64,000 bases of DNA from Bacillus alveayuensis. GTDB lineage: Bacteria > Bacillota > Bacilli > Bacillales > Aeribacillaceae. Shown piece by piece: positions 1 through 8,497 of this stretch (position 1 is the first letter of the stretch; every line of letters begins with the position of its first letter). The stretch spans positions 124,001 through 188,000 of the forward strand of contig JAUSTR010000001.1 of NCBI GenBank assembly GCA_030812955.1. Reading direction: 5' to 3'. The position numbers and the translations under genes are program-made. Below the pieces are notes generated by a model. It was not told the DNA's origin. It worked only from the letters and a program-made list of their open reading frames with translations, and searched no databases.

Positions 1-762
1 GTTGAACAAATTCAAAGAGCCATTAAAGAAGATACAATATTAGTGTCAGTCATGCATGTTAATAATGAAATAGGAGCCATTCAGCCGATCGAAAAAATTG
101 GGGAAATGCTTGAAAAATATCCAAATATATTGTTCCATGTAGACTATGTACAAGGTGTGTGTAAAGTTCCATTAAATATAAAAAATGCAAACATTGATTT
201 ATGTACGATATCGGGACATAAATTTCATGCATTAAACGGAACAGGTGTTTTATATGTAAGAGAGAAAACACCGCTTGTCCCTCTTTTTTCAGGTGGATCT
301 CAAGAGTATGAGCTTAGATCAGGTACGGAAAGCTTAGCCGGAGCGGTTGCGCTGGCAAAAGGGTTAAGACTTGCAAAAGAAGACTATCAACAAAATCTTC
401 AACAACTAATAAAAACAAAAGAGCTAATCATCAATCGAATAAATAATTGGGATGAAGTTGTTGTCAACACACCGCAACATTCTGCTCCACATATTATTAA
501 TTTTTCCGTTCCAGGTATAAAAGCAGAAGTGCTTGTCCATATGTTGGAAGAGCATGATATTTATGTTTCAACCACTTCTGCCTGCTCTTCTAGGAAAAAA
601 TTAGCGAGCAAAACACTATTAGCGATGGGGAAACCGCAGCATGTTTCGGAAAGTTCTATCCGGGTAAGTCTTTCCTATAAGCAATCAGAACATGATATTG
701 ATTATTTTTTAACAGTACTTGAACAATCTATAGAAAAATTAAAAAATGTAATGGGGTTATAA
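1..762 (+). CDS. nifZ: Cysteine desulfurase (NifZ/IscS type), 5' end outside window
   Basis: C-terminal part of a PLP-dependent cysteine desulfurase, which takes sulfur from cysteine as an enzyme persulfide. The frame is open from base 1, so the true start lies upstream. Visible landmarks are the cofactor-stacking element HVDYVQ (bases 136-153; the usual form is HVDAVQ), the PLP lysine in SGHKFHA (211-231) and the persulfide cysteine in SACSS (577-591). thiI starts 3 bases after the stop, so the two are almost certainly co-transcribed. In B. subtilis the desulfurase next to thiI (YtbJ/NifZ) supplies sulfur to ThiI for 4-thiouridine in tRNA; the same job is inferred here from position. General iron-sulfur assembly is less likely because no sufU or iscU is adjacent. 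Confidence 0.95.
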   Translation, partial: VEQIQRAIKEDTILVSVMHVNNEIGAIQPIEKIGEMLEKYPNILFHVDYVQGVCKVPLNIKNANIDLCTISGHKFHALNGTGVLYVREKTPLVPLFSGGSQEYELRSGTESLAGAVALAKGLRLAKEDYQQNLQQLIKTKELIINRINNWDEVVVNTPQHSAPHIINFSVPGIKAEVLVHMLEEHDIYVSTTSACSSRKKLASKTLLAMGKPQHVSESSIRVSLSYKQSEHDIDYFLTVLEQSIEKLKNVMGL

Positions 763-765
763 AAA

Positions 766-1977
766 ATGCAATATGATCACATTTTAATAAGGTATGGAGA
801 AATATCGTTAAAAGGAAAAAACCGTAATCAATTTGTAGAACAGTTAAAGCGTAATGTGAAACAAATGCTTCGCAGCTTTAAAGGATTGGAATATATCGCT
901 AATCATGATCGTTTTTTTATTAAACTAAATGGAGAAAGTGGGTTAGATGTAGCTGAAAAGCTGAAACTTGTATTTGGAATTCAATCGTTTAGTTTAGCAA
1001 TTAAAACAGAGAGTGAATTACAATCCATTAAAGATACAGCTTTAGAAGCAGTTAAGCAATTATATAAAAGTGGCGATACTTTTAAAGTGTCAGCTAAACG
1101 GGCCGATAAAACGTTTCCGTTAACTTCTGACCAATTAAATTATGAGATTGGCCGTCATATTTTAATTCATACAGAAAATTTGACTGTAAATGTTCACGAG
1201 CCGACGATTCATGTGCGCGTGGAAGTTCGACAAGGAGCAACCTATATTATGTGCAAGGATTTTAAAGGGGCAGGCGGACTTCCAGTTGGTTCAAGCGGAA
1301 AAGCGATGCTCATGATTTCAGGAGGTATTGATAGTCCTGTTGCCGGTTATTTATCAATGAAAAGAGGATTAAAAATCGAAGCCATTCATTTCTTCAGTCC
1401 TCCTTATACAAATGAACGTGCGAAACAGAAGGTTATTGACCTTATCGAGAAATTAACTGAATATGGAGGAGATATTACATTACACATCGTTCCGTTTACG
1501 AAAATTCAAGAGACCATTCAAAAAAATATATTAAATAATTATACTATGACTTCAACACGGCGGATGATGTTAAAAATTGCTGATCAATTAAGACAAAAAC
1601 GCAATGCACTGGCAATTGTTACAGGGGAAAGTTTAGGGCAAGTGGCCAGTCAAACGCTTGAAAGTATATTTACAATTAATGAAGTAACTTCTACACCTAT
1701 ATTAAGACCGCTAATTGCCATGGATAAAAATGAAATCATAGAAATCGCTAAACAAATTGATACATTTGATATTTCGAACCGCCCATATGAAGATTGCTGT
1801 ACTATTTTCACACCATCGATGCCCAAAACAAAGCCTAAGGCAGATAAGGTTAAGAAATACGAAAGCTATGTTGACTTTGAACTGCTAATTCAAGAAGCGA
1901 TTGAACAAACTGTGACCGTTACATTGCCTGATAAGAAAACACTAAACTTAGAAAAAGAAATGGATAAATTGTTGTAA
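766..1977 (+). CDS. thiI: tRNA 4-thiouridine synthase ThiI
   Basis: ThiI adenylates uridine 8 of tRNA and inserts sulfur to give 4-thiouridine. The 403-residue protein has an N-terminal ferredoxin-like/THUMP region (about residues 1-165) and a PP-loop ATPase domain with the SGGIDS motif at residues 185-190. It lacks the C-terminal rhodanese domain of the E. coli enzyme (about 480 residues), as is normal for Bacillus ThiI, which takes sulfur directly from the neighbouring desulfurase. The start is 3 bases after the nifZ stop. No clear terminator follows; the next gene has its own sporulation promoter. Confidence 0.96.
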   Translation: MQYDHILIRYGEISLKGKNRNQFVEQLKRNVKQMLRSFKGLEYIANHDRFFIKLNGESGLDVAEKLKLVFGIQSFSLAIKTESELQSIKDTALEAVKQLYKSGDTFKVSAKRADKTFPLTSDQLNYEIGRHILIHTENLTVNVHEPTIHVRVEVRQGATYIMCKDFKGAGGLPVGSSGKAMLMISGGIDSPVAGYLSMKRGLKIEAIHFFSPPYTNERAKQKVIDLIEKLTEYGGDITLHIVPFTKIQETIQKNILNNYTMTSTRRMMLKIADQLRQKRNALAIVTGESLGQVASQTLESIFTINEVTSTPILRPLIAMDKNEIIEIAKQIDTFDISNRPYEDCCTIFTPSMPKTKPKADKVKKYESYVDFELLIQEAIEQTVTVTLPDKKTLNLEKEMDKLL

Positions 1978-2015
1978 TCTTGTCCTTTTAGCGAAATAAT
2001 TACCATAATTCATTT

Positions 2016-2046
2016 TGAATGAAGCCATGTGTTTTTTCACATTCTA
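2016..2046 (+). promoter_or_regulatory. Sigma-G type promoter of the SASP gene
   Basis: TGAATG (2016-2021) and CATTCTA (2040-2046) are separated by 18 bases. This fits the forespore sigma-G pattern (-35 near TGAATA, -10 near CATNNTA) and lies just upstream of a SASP gene, a classic sigma-G target. No sigma-A promoter was evident here. Confidence 0.65.
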
Positions 2047-2069
2047 TACACACAAGGAGGTGAAAACAC

Positions 2070-2291
2070 ATGGCTCAACAATCTAATCGTTCAAATAATA
2101 CAAACCAATTACTTGTACCAGGGGCCCAACAAGCGATTGACCAAATGAAATATGAAATCGCTTCTGAGTTTGGTGTCAACTTAGGACCTGAAACAACTTC
2201 TCGTGCAAACGGTTCAGTTGGTGGTGAAATTACGAAGCGCCTTGTTGCTTTAGCGCAGCAGCAATTAGGCGGCACTTTCCAACAACTATAA
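2070..2291 (+). CDS. sspA: Alpha/beta-type small acid-soluble spore protein
   Basis: This 73-residue protein belongs to the alpha/beta SASPs that coat and protect spore DNA and are degraded by the Gpr protease at germination. It shows the family hallmarks: Q/N-rich ends, the first conserved segment with the Gpr site (EIASEFGV, about residues 30-37) and the second segment [16 protein letters not shown]. The Shine-Dalgarno AAGGAGG precedes the ATG, a sigma-G-like promoter lies upstream and an intrinsic terminator follows. The position next to thiI matches sspA of B. subtilis. It probably acts in the forespore as one of several SASPs in the genome. Confidence 0.96.
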   Translation: MAQQSNRSNNTNQLLVPGAQQAIDQMKYEIASEFGVNLGPETTSRANGSVGGEITKRLVALAQQQLGGTFQQL

Positions 2292-2307
2292 ATAATAATG
2301 GCTATGG

Positions 2308-2336
2308 AGTAGGGATTGTTTCCCTGCTCTTTTTAT
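2308..2336 (+). terminator. Terminator of sspA
   Basis: An 8-bp stem (GAGTAGGG with CCCTGCTC, one G-U pair) and a short loop are followed by five Ts, 17 bases after the SASP stop. Confidence 0.8.
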
Positions 2337-2375
2337 ATTTTTGGAAGGTTATATATAAAGAGAGGAGAGAGAAAC

Positions 2376-2426
2376 ATGGAGATTACAAAAATTGATTATT
2401 CAAAAATTTTAAAACATTATATATAA
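2376..2426 (+). CDS. Possible 16-residue leader peptide upstream of the acyl-CoA synthetase
   Basis: An ATG with a good Shine-Dalgarno (GAGGAGAGAG) opens a frame encoding MEITKIDYSKILKHYI and stops at 2424-2426. Its stop overlaps an ATG (TAATG) in frame with the downstream synthetase, which also has its own stronger site at 2462. It could be a coupled leader peptide, the remnant of a longer gene, or chance. No recognisable motif. Confidence 0.35.
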   Translation: MEITKIDYSKILKHYI

Positions 2427-2461
2427 TGAAAATGTATAAGTATTTGGGGGAGGAGAAATTT

Positions 2462-4045
2462 ATGGTACAAGGATTAATTGCACCGGAGCGCTACAATTTA
2501 GTTGAGGAAATTCAATATTTTGCTCAGTCAAATCCAGAAAAGCTGGCATTAGTTTGGGAAAATGAAAAAGGAGAAAGTAAAGAGATCACATATGGCGAAC
2601 TTATGAATCAAGCGAACCAAATTGGAAGCGCTTTAATTTCTGAGGGGATCAAACAAGGGGATAAAGTTTTAATCATGATTCCTAGATTAATTGAAGCTTA
2701 CGCTACGTATATTGGCGCCTTAAAAGTAGGTATTGTTGTGATTCCATGCTCGGAAATGTTAAGAACAAAGGATTTACAATATCGAATTACCCATGGTGAT
2801 GTAAAAGGTGTCGTTAGTTATATAGATTTTACCGAACAGTTTGACCCAATACAAGAATATGAACAATTAATCAAATTCTCAATAGGTGGAAGAGCTGAAG
2901 GATGGCTTTCAATGGAAGAAAAAATGGAAAGTGTAAGTGGAAATTTGCCAATAGCAGAAACTTCTAGGGATAGCCATGCCTTTTTATCTTATACATCTGG
3001 AACAACTGGAAATCCAAAAGGTGTCGTTCATACACATGGTTGGGCATATGCTCATCTTAGAACTGCGGCTAAAAATTGGCTATGTATTAGTGAAGAAGAT
3101 AAAGTTTGGGCAACAGCAGGCCCTGGTTGGCAAAAATGGATCTGGAGTCCGTTTTTATCGGTTTTAGGTTCTGGAGCAACAGGATTTGTTTATCATGGAC
3201 GTTTTGAACCGAAAAAATATTTACAGTTATTAGAACGCCAGCAAATCAATGTTCTTTGTTGTACACCAACAGAATATCGTTTAATGGCAAAAGTTGATCG
3301 GTTGTCTGATTATCATTTATCCTCCCTTCATAGTGCTGTCTCTGCCGGTGAACCGTTAAATCGAGAAGTGATTGATACGTTTCAAAAATATTTTAATGTT
3401 GAAGTTAGAGATGGATATGGCCAAACGGAAAATACTCTTCTTGTAGGGGTGCTAAAAGGGATGGAAATAAAACCTGGTTCAATGGGGAAACCAACACCAG
3501 GAAACATAGTTGAAATCATTGATGAGGAAGGTAATCCTTGCAAGCCGGGGGAAGTTGGAGATATTGCCGTACATGTATCAACACCAGCGCTGTTTAAAGA
3601 ATATTATAAAGATCCAGAGCGCACAGCGATGCAGTTTAGAGGACAATATTATATTACTGGGGATCGGGCTCGAAAAGACGAGGATGGATACTTTTGGTTT
3701 GAAGGACGCGGCGATGATATTATTATAAGCTCTGGTTATACGATCGGCCCATTTGAGGTTGAAGATGCTCTTGTCAAACATCCTTCTGTAAAAGAGTGTG
3801 CAGTAGTAGCGAGCCCAGATGAAGTTAGGGGCCATGTTGTAAAAGCGTTTATCGTATTACAAGAAGGGGTCAATCCAGACGATCCGAATCTAATTCCGAA
3901 CTTACAAGAACATGTTAAACAATTAACAGCCCCTTATAAATACCCTCGTAAAATTGAATTCGTTTCGGAACTGCCAAAAACAACATCAGGGAAAATTAGA
4001 CGTGTAGAGCTAAGAAAACGTGAGTTGGAAAAAGCGAGCTCTTAA
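2462..4045 (+). CDS. ytcI: Acyl-CoA synthetase (AMP-forming, YtcI/MbcS-like)
   Basis: An ANL-superfamily ligase that activates a carboxylic acid to acyl-CoA through an acyl-adenylate. In the 527-residue protein the AMP-binding loop YTSGTTGNPKG is at about residues 177-187, the adenine-site DGYGQTE near the middle, and the C-terminal catalytic lysine lies in TSGKIRR (about residue 511). The start was set at ATG 2462, 6 bases after GGGGGAGGAG; an in-frame ATG at 2426 would add 12 residues and overlaps the leader peptide stop. Substrate is not shown by sequence; short- or branched-chain acids are likely by similarity to medium-chain/MbcS-type enzymes. It is a single-gene unit ending in an intrinsic terminator. 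Confidence 0.88.
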   Translation: MVQGLIAPERYNLVEEIQYFAQSNPEKLALVWENEKGESKEITYGELMNQANQIGSALISEGIKQGDKVLIMIPRLIEAYATYIGALKVGIVVIPCSEMLRTKDLQYRITHGDVKGVVSYIDFTEQFDPIQEYEQLIKFSIGGRAEGWLSMEEKMESVSGNLPIAETSRDSHAFLSYTSGTTGNPKGVVHTHGWAYAHLRTAAKNWLCISEEDKVWATAGPGWQKWIWSPFLSVLGSGATGFVYHGRFEPKKYLQLLERQQINVLCCTPTEYRLMAKVDRLSDYHLSSLHSAVSAGEPLNREVIDTFQKYFNVEVRDGYGQTENTLLVGVLKGMEIKPGSMGKPTPGNIVEIIDEEGNPCKPGEVGDIAVHVSTPALFKEYYKDPERTAMQFRGQYYITGDRARKDEDGYFWFEGRGDDIIISSGYTIGPFEVEDALVKHPSVKECAVVASPDEVRGHVVKAFIVLQEGVNPDDPNLIPNLQEHVKQLTAPYKYPRKIEFVSELPKTTSGKIRRVELRKRELEKASS

Positions 4046-4051
4046 CATTAG

Positions 4052-4087
4052 GAGTCTGGTCTATTAAATGGACCGGACTCTCTTTTT
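4052..4087 (+). terminator. Terminator of the acyl-CoA synthetase gene
   Basis: A 10-bp stem (GAGTCTGGTC with GACCGGACTC, one G-U pair) is followed by a T-rich tract. It lacks a T-run on the other strand, so it serves the plus-strand gene only. Confidence 0.85.
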
Positions 4088-4115
4088 GTAAACAAAATGC
4101 TAATCATACAACTTC

Positions 4116-4916
4116 TTATAAAAACGTACGTTTTACCTTCTCCCAGAAAGAATTATGTTTTAGTTTTACCGTTTTAATTTTTTTATTGCTCAAGGATATT
4201 TCTATTTTTTCAACATGCCTGATACTTAATGCTTCATTATCCATGCCAATGACTGGATAGTCGTTGCCATCTTGGACAATTTTTAAAGTAAGCTTTCGAT
4301 CGCCACTTAAAATGAATGATGATCCTAATGTTCTGTATTTATTGTTATTTAAGGAAGCAAGCTCACTTACTTGCATGCTTTCTAGCTTTGGATCCACAAC
4401 AGAACCATTCACTGACTTATTATAGGCAGTACTACCTGTAGGGGTGGCAATAATCATGCCATCGCCACGAAACGTTTCAAAGTAGAGATCATCAATAAAA
4501 ACATCAAGAACAAATGTTTTAATAATCCCAGATTTCACTGTACATTCATTTAAACAATGAAAATGTGCCTTTCCATCAATGATCACATCAATCGTCGGGT
4601 AGCGACGCACTTCAATTTTAGCTAATTTCATCGCCTCTACCATCTTTTCTTTTTGATCAATGTGAAAATCACAATATAAGCTCACGGTTCCTTCTGTGGA
4701 AATTCCTACATATAAGCAATCATCGCGGAAATTCGTTTTCCGAACCGCCTGTAAAAAAGCACCGTCACCACCGATGCTGACAATAATATTGGCTTTTTGA
4801 TAATGATCTACAACTGTAAAATCATTTTCGATGGCAAGTTTAAATAATTCCGAAATTTTTGGCTTTAACGATTCTTCTTCTTTGTAAAAAAAGTAAACAT
4901 TGCGGCGATGATCCAT
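4116..4916 (-). CDS. ppnKB: NAD kinase, second paralogue (YtdI/PpnKB type)
   Basis: NAD kinase phosphorylates NAD to NADP. The 266-residue protein has the catalytic GGDGA motif near the N-terminus (SIGGDGAFLQAVR), the NE/D signature (LNECTVKSG) and the glycine-rich TGSTAYNKSVNGS segment. The start is ATG at 4914-4916, preceded on the minus strand by AAGGAGG; an upstream in-frame start would add 13 poorly supported residues. It is transcribed against its neighbours and convergent with the acyl-CoA synthetase. Position between ytcI and sppA matches B. subtilis ytdI, the minor NAD kinase of that species; the major one would be elsewhere in the genome. Confidence 0.92.
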   Translation of the reverse strand: MDHRRNVYFFYKEEESLKPKISELFKLAIENDFTVVDHYQKANIIVSIGGDGAFLQAVRKTNFRDDCLYVGISTEGTVSLYCDFHIDQKEKMVEAMKLAKIEVRRYPTIDVIIDGKAHFHCLNECTVKSGIIKTFVLDVFIDDLYFETFRGDGMIIATPTGSTAYNKSVNGSVVDPKLESMQVSELASLNNNKYRTLGSSFILSGDRKLTLKIVQDGNDYPVIGMDNEALSIRHVEKIEISLSNKKIKTVKLKHNSFWEKVKRTFL

Positions 4917-5033
4917 ATTGGTCCTCCTTGTGAAATTTGGAAAGTTTCTCCACAAACTGCATAAATAGTGGTAAAATACTTATGTTGTTTCTAATTTTAC
5001 CATACAACCTGAAAAATTGAGGAGGAATAACTT

Positions 5034-6035
5034 GTGAATGGAAAAAGATGGGCAGCTTTAGGTATTGCAGTAGTTTTATTTGTATTTTCGTCCATTATAA
5101 GTGTCACCACTTTTTTTGCAAACAATGCGAATAGCTTATCTGACCAATGGCTAGAAGATTCATTTTCGGAAGATATCATTGAAGATGGAATGCCGACAGA
5201 AAAAATTGCTGTTCTTGAAGTGAATGGTGTCATTCAAGATGTAGGAGAAGATGTTACATCATTATTTGAAAATGTAGGCTATCAACATCGCAAATTTTTA
5301 CAAATGATTGAAGAAGCTGGAGAAGATCCGGCTGTTAAAGGAGTTATTTTAAAAATAAATTCTCCAGGTGGTGGGGTTGTTGAAAGTGCGGAAATCCATA
5401 AAAAATTACAAGAATTAAAAGAGAAGTATGAAAAACCTATTTATGTATCGATGGGAACTATGGCCGCTTCAGGTGGATACTACATTTCAACTGTAGCAAC
5501 AAAAATCTTTGCTGCACCAGATACCATCACTGGCTCATTAGGGGTTATTATGCAAGGGATTAATTATAGTGAACTTGCCGAAAAGTATGGTGTGAAATTT
5601 GAAACGATTAAGAGCGGTCCATATAAAGACATCATGTCCCCAGCAAGAGAAATGACGGAAGAAGAGAGAGCCATATTACAGTCAATGGTTAATAATGCTT
5701 ATGAAGGGTTTGTTCAAGTGATTAAAGACGGAAGAAACATGTCTGAAAGTGAAGTTCGCCATATTGCAGATGGGCGTATATATGATGGACGTCAAGCAAA
5801 AAAATTAAATCTTGTAGACGATTTAGCGTATTTTGAAGACGTGATTGAACACATGAAAAAAGATTTAAAATTGGAAAATCCACTTGTATTTCAATATAAG
5901 TCATCTGTTGGTATTAGTTCATTGTTAACAATGAGTGCAAATAAAATTTTCGCTGATGATATAGAATCAACTCTTATTTATAAATTTATTAGTCAGCCAA
6001 ACTCTCCTCGACTTATGTACCTTTATGCAGAATAA
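5034..6035 (+). CDS. sppA: Signal peptide peptidase SppA
   Basis: Membrane-anchored serine protease that degrades cleaved signal peptides. The 333-residue protein has one N-terminal membrane segment (about residues 7-28). The catalytic Ser is S146 in AASGG and the general-base Lys is K198 in GPYKD, the Ser-Lys dyad of the short Gram-positive SppA form. The start is GTG 5034 after GAGGAGG. yteJ follows 33 bases after the stop with its own ribosome binding site and no terminator between, so sppA-yteJ is probably one transcript, as in B. subtilis. Confidence 0.95.
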   Translation: MNGKRWAALGIAVVLFVFSSIISVTTFFANNANSLSDQWLEDSFSEDIIEDGMPTEKIAVLEVNGVIQDVGEDVTSLFENVGYQHRKFLQMIEEAGEDPAVKGVILKINSPGGGVVESAEIHKKLQELKEKYEKPIYVSMGTMAASGGYYISTVATKIFAAPDTITGSLGVIMQGINYSELAEKYGVKFETIKSGPYKDIMSPAREMTEEERAILQSMVNNAYEGFVQVIKDGRNMSESEVRHIADGRIYDGRQAKKLNLVDDLAYFEDVIEHMKKDLKLENPLVFQYKSSVGISSLLTMSANKIFADDIESTLIYKFISQPNSPRLMYLYAE

Positions 6036-6068
6036 GATTTAAAAAGGAAGGATTAGGAGGTGTATCAA

Positions 6069-6551
6069 TTGGATGTTACCTTTGAAGACGTAAAAGAACA
6101 AAAATTAGAAGAAAGAGCCCCCGTTGGTGATGAAAAAAAGTATGATTTTGCCGGATTTTGGATGAGGTTTTGGGCGTATTTACTTGATTTAATTGTTATT
6201 GTCAGCATAAATGGCATAATCGTGAATCCCATTTTTCTGTTGTTTGATCTTTCGAAAACCTCTTTTATTTTTTCACCTAATCAAATTATCGGTGCGGTTA
6301 TTTTCTTTTCATATTTTGTTTTGATGACAAAATATTTCGGGCAAACATTAGGAAAAATGGTATTCGGTTTACGTGTTATATCCTTGAATCGAGAAACCCT
6401 TACATGGAGTGATGTGTTATTTCGAGAATTAATCGGACGGTATATATCAAATAAGATTTGGATCGGCTATGTAATTGTTGCCTTTACAAGAAAAAAGCAA
6501 GGATTACATGACTTATTTACAGATACAACAGTTATTCATGAAGGTCGTTAA
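6069..6551 (+). CDS. yteJ: RDD-family membrane protein YteJ
   Basis: A 160-residue RDD-domain protein. The name-giving pattern is seen as FWMRFWAYLLDLI near residue 33, followed by three hydrophobic segments and the G-Q-T-L-G-K-M segment typical of the family. The start was set at TTG 6069 because AGGAGGTG (6055-6062) lies 6 bases upstream; the GTG at 6060 falls inside that Shine-Dalgarno. It follows sppA closely and ends in an intrinsic terminator. In B. subtilis YteJ is linked to SppA activity and resistance to lantibiotics; the same partnership is inferred here only from gene order. Confidence 0.88.
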   Translation: MDVTFEDVKEQKLEERAPVGDEKKYDFAGFWMRFWAYLLDLIVIVSINGIIVNPIFLLFDLSKTSFIFSPNQIIGAVIFFSYFVLMTKYFGQTLGKMVFGLRVISLNRETLTWSDVLFRELIGRYISNKIWIGYVIVAFTRKKQGLHDLFTDTTVIHEGR

Positions 6552-6580
6552 AACCTGTCGTAATGACAGGTTTATTTTTT
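6550..6580 (+). terminator. Terminator of sppA-yteJ
   Basis: A 9-bp perfect stem (AAACCTGTC with GACAGGTTT) and a 5-base loop are followed by a T-rich run, starting at the yteJ stop. Confidence 0.9.
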
Positions 6581-6595
6581 TAGGAGGAGGACATA

Positions 6596-6628
6596 ATGGT
6601 CACTGAAAGGAAGTGTAGGATTTCATGA
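6596..6628 (+). CDS. Possible 10-residue leader peptide overlapping ytfI
   Basis: AGGAGGAGG followed by ATG opens a 10-codon frame (MVTERKCRIS) whose TGA overlaps the ytfI ATG as ATGA. The ribosome binding site for this frame is stronger than the one directly in front of ytfI, so translation of ytfI may depend on termination and restart here. It could also mark a small indel at the ytfI 5' end. Confidence 0.4.
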   Translation: MVTERKCRIS

Positions 6629-7326
6629 ACTGGATGGCTTGGTCACTCATCTTGCTCTTATTATTTTTCCTAATCCTTTTGTGTACTAAAGTTACCATTG
6701 TCTTTGATATTTATCATGACGGCGATCATGACCATTATCGAATAAAATTTAAAACATTTTTTGGATTGTTAAAATATTCGATCGATATTCCGTTCGTTAA
6801 GGTTGATAAACAAAAAGCACAAATTATTATGAAAGAAAATAAAAGAAAAGGGAAGAAAACAAATTTTGAACAAAAGAAAATGAAAAAAATAACAATCCAA
6901 GATATTTTCGACAGTTTGCATAACTTTAAAGAAATAGCGAGACATGTGGTTGGTTTACAAAAAATTATTCAACGATTTTTCAAACATGTTAACATTTGTT
7001 CGTTAGAATGGCACACGTATGTAGGGGGAGGGGATGCCGCTAAAACGGGTGTTGTGACAGGAGTGGCTTGGTCGATAAAAGGTTTAGTTTTACAATTGCT
7101 TACAAGGTATATGAAAGTAAAAAATCATCCGCATATCTCCATTACACCAGATTTTCAACAACCAACTTCCAAAATAACTTTCAATTGTATGATTTATTTT
7201 CGTTTAGGGTATGCTATTTTAACAGGATTACGTTTCGTTAAATATTGGATAGGGGGAAAACCAGTTCTAAGAAAAACAACATCCCCTCTTTTTATAAAAA
7301 ATAAAAATAACGATCAGTCAGCTTAA
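6625..7326 (+). CDS. ytfI: DUF2953 membrane-anchored protein YtfI
   Basis: The 233-residue protein starts with one hydrophobic segment (about residues 4-23), followed by a basic, lysine-rich soluble region and a second weakly hydrophobic stretch near the C-terminus. The length and layout fit the DUF2953 family found next to ytfJ in Bacillaceae. The ATG at 6625 overlaps the stop of a short leader frame. ytfJ starts 12 bases after the stop, so ytfI-ytfJ is one unit. ytfI is linked to sporulation by its partner; its molecular role is unknown. Confidence 0.85.
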   Translation: MNWMAWSLILLLLFFLILLCTKVTIVFDIYHDGDHDHYRIKFKTFFGLLKYSIDIPFVKVDKQKAQIIMKENKRKGKKTNFEQKKMKKITIQDIFDSLHNFKEIARHVVGLQKIIQRFFKHVNICSLEWHTYVGGGDAAKTGVVTGVAWSIKGLVLQLLTRYMKVKNHPHISITPDFQQPTSKITFNCMIYFRLGYAILTGLRFVKYWIGGKPVLRKTTSPLFIKNKNNDQSA

Positions 7327-7338
7327 GGGAGGCACAAT

Positions 7339-7797
7339 ATGATGAGTGAACATCCGATTCAAGGATTAATGAAAACGGCCATGGAAAATTTACAAGAAAT
7401 GATTGATGTCAATACAATCATTGGTGATCCTGTGGAAACTCCTGATGGGAGCGTGATTTTAACCGTGTCCAAAGTTGGATTTGGTTTTGCGGCAGGTGGA
7501 AGTGAATTTCATACGTCATTAAATGAGAAAAAACATAGCAGCCAATATGGTGGCAGCACAACTAGTGAAAAAGGAAAATTGCCTTTCGGTGGAGGCAGCG
7601 GCGGTGGAGTATCTATTACTCCTATTGCTTTTTTAGTTGTTGGAACGAATGGAGTTAAAATGCTTCACCTAGATGAAAGTACACATCTTTATGAAAAAAT
7701 TTTAGATTTAGCGCCGCAAACCATTGAAAAAATACAAGCTTTATTTAATAAAAATAAGGAAAATGACGATCGAAAAAAAGATGATTTAGATATTTAA
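7339..7797 (+). CDS. ytfJ: Sporulation protein YtfJ (GerW family)
   Basis: A 152-residue GerW-family protein, conserved in endospore formers and made in the forespore in B. subtilis. It has the conserved N-terminal helix (HPIQGLMKTAMENLQEM), a middle strand region and a glycine-rich segment (FGGGSGGGVSITP, about residues 83-95), then a lysine-rich tail. ATG ATG follows GGGAGG; either Met could be used. Downstream is an intrinsic terminator. Biochemical function is not established. Confidence 0.93.
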   Translation: MMSEHPIQGLMKTAMENLQEMIDVNTIIGDPVETPDGSVILTVSKVGFGFAAGGSEFHTSLNEKKHSSQYGGSTTSEKGKLPFGGGSGGGVSITPIAFLVVGTNGVKMLHLDESTHLYEKILDLAPQTIEKIQALFNKNKENDDRKKDDLDI

Positions 7798-7809
7798 GAT
7801 TTTCCATTA

Positions 7810-7839
7810 AAAACTCGGTACAACCGAGTTTTCTTTTTT
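7810..7839 (+). terminator. Terminator of ytfI-ytfJ
   Basis: A 9-bp perfect stem (AAAACTCGG with CCGAGTTTT) with a 5-base loop is followed by TTCTTTTTT. Confidence 0.9.
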
Positions 7840-7887
7840 GATCAAGGAATAAAGAGGAGAAATTTATCATAATTGTTGGGATTTATT

Positions 7888-7916
7888 TTGCAATTTGGAA
7901 AAATACAAGATATAGT
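7888..7916 (+). promoter_or_regulatory. Putative sigma-A promoter of tpx
   Basis: TTGCAA (7888-7893), a 17-base spacer and TATAGT (7911-7916) lie 29 bases upstream of the tpx start. No operator could be recognised. Confidence 0.5.
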
Positions 7917-7945
7917 TACTATGAATACATTAAGAAGGAGGTAAC

Positions 7946-8452
7946 ATGACGATGGCAAATGTTACGTTCAAAGGAAAACCTGTAACGTTAGTTGGAAATG
8001 AAGTGAAGGTTGGAGATCAAGCACCTGATTTTAAAGTGCTAGCTAACGATTTATCTGAAGTTACACTTGCTGATTCCAAAGGCAAGGTTCGACTCATTTC
8101 TGTCGTCCCTTCTATTGATACCGGTGTATGTGATGCGCAAACACGTCGCTTTAATGAGGAAGCAGCAAAACTTGACAATGTTCAAATATTAACCATTAGT
8201 GTCGATCTTCCATTTGCACAAAAGCGCTGGTGTGGAGCAAATGGGATTGATAACGTACAAATGCTCTCAGACCATCGCGATGTGTCTTTTGGAGAAGCTT
8301 ATGGTGTATTAATAAAAGAATTACGTTTGCTTGCACGTGCGATATTCGTTGTCGACAGCAATGATCAAGTGACATATGTAGAGTATGTAAGTGAAGTAAC
8401 GGATCATCCAAACTACGAGGCAGCAATCGAAGCAGCTAAAAACGCTCAATAA
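7946..8452 (+). CDS. tpx: Thiol peroxidase Tpx
   Basis: An atypical 2-Cys peroxiredoxin that reduces hydrogen peroxide and alkyl hydroperoxides using thioredoxin. The 168-residue protein has the peroxidatic C62 in [11 protein letters not shown] and the resolving C96 in KRWCGANG, the Tpx spacing, in the order of the standard thioredoxin fold. The start is ATG after AAGGAGGTAAC. It is a single-gene unit with its own promoter and a strong terminator. Location between ytfJ and ytxK matches B. subtilis tpx (ytgI). Confidence 0.96.
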   Translation: MTMANVTFKGKPVTLVGNEVKVGDQAPDFKVLANDLSEVTLADSKGKVRLISVVPSIDTGVCDAQTRRFNEEAAKLDNVQILTISVDLPFAQKRWCGANGIDNVQMLSDHRDVSFGEAYGVLIKELRLLARAIFVVDSNDQVTYVEYVSEVTDHPNYEAAIEAAKNAQ

Positions 8453-8460
8453 ACATGCTA

Positions 8461-8487
8461 AAAGGGCCAAAATAGGGCCCTTTTTAT
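8461..8487 (+). terminator. Terminator of tpx
   Basis: An 8-bp perfect stem (AAAGGGCC with GGCCCTTT) and a 7-base loop are followed by Ts. Confidence 0.9.
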
Positions 8488-8497
8488 TTATATGAAG

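Noticed and set aside
7861-7949. Small frame upstream of and overlapping tpx
   Set aside because: The overlapping frame has no usable start codon, and a TTG-started alternative has poor Shine-Dalgarno spacing; the region fits a promoter better.
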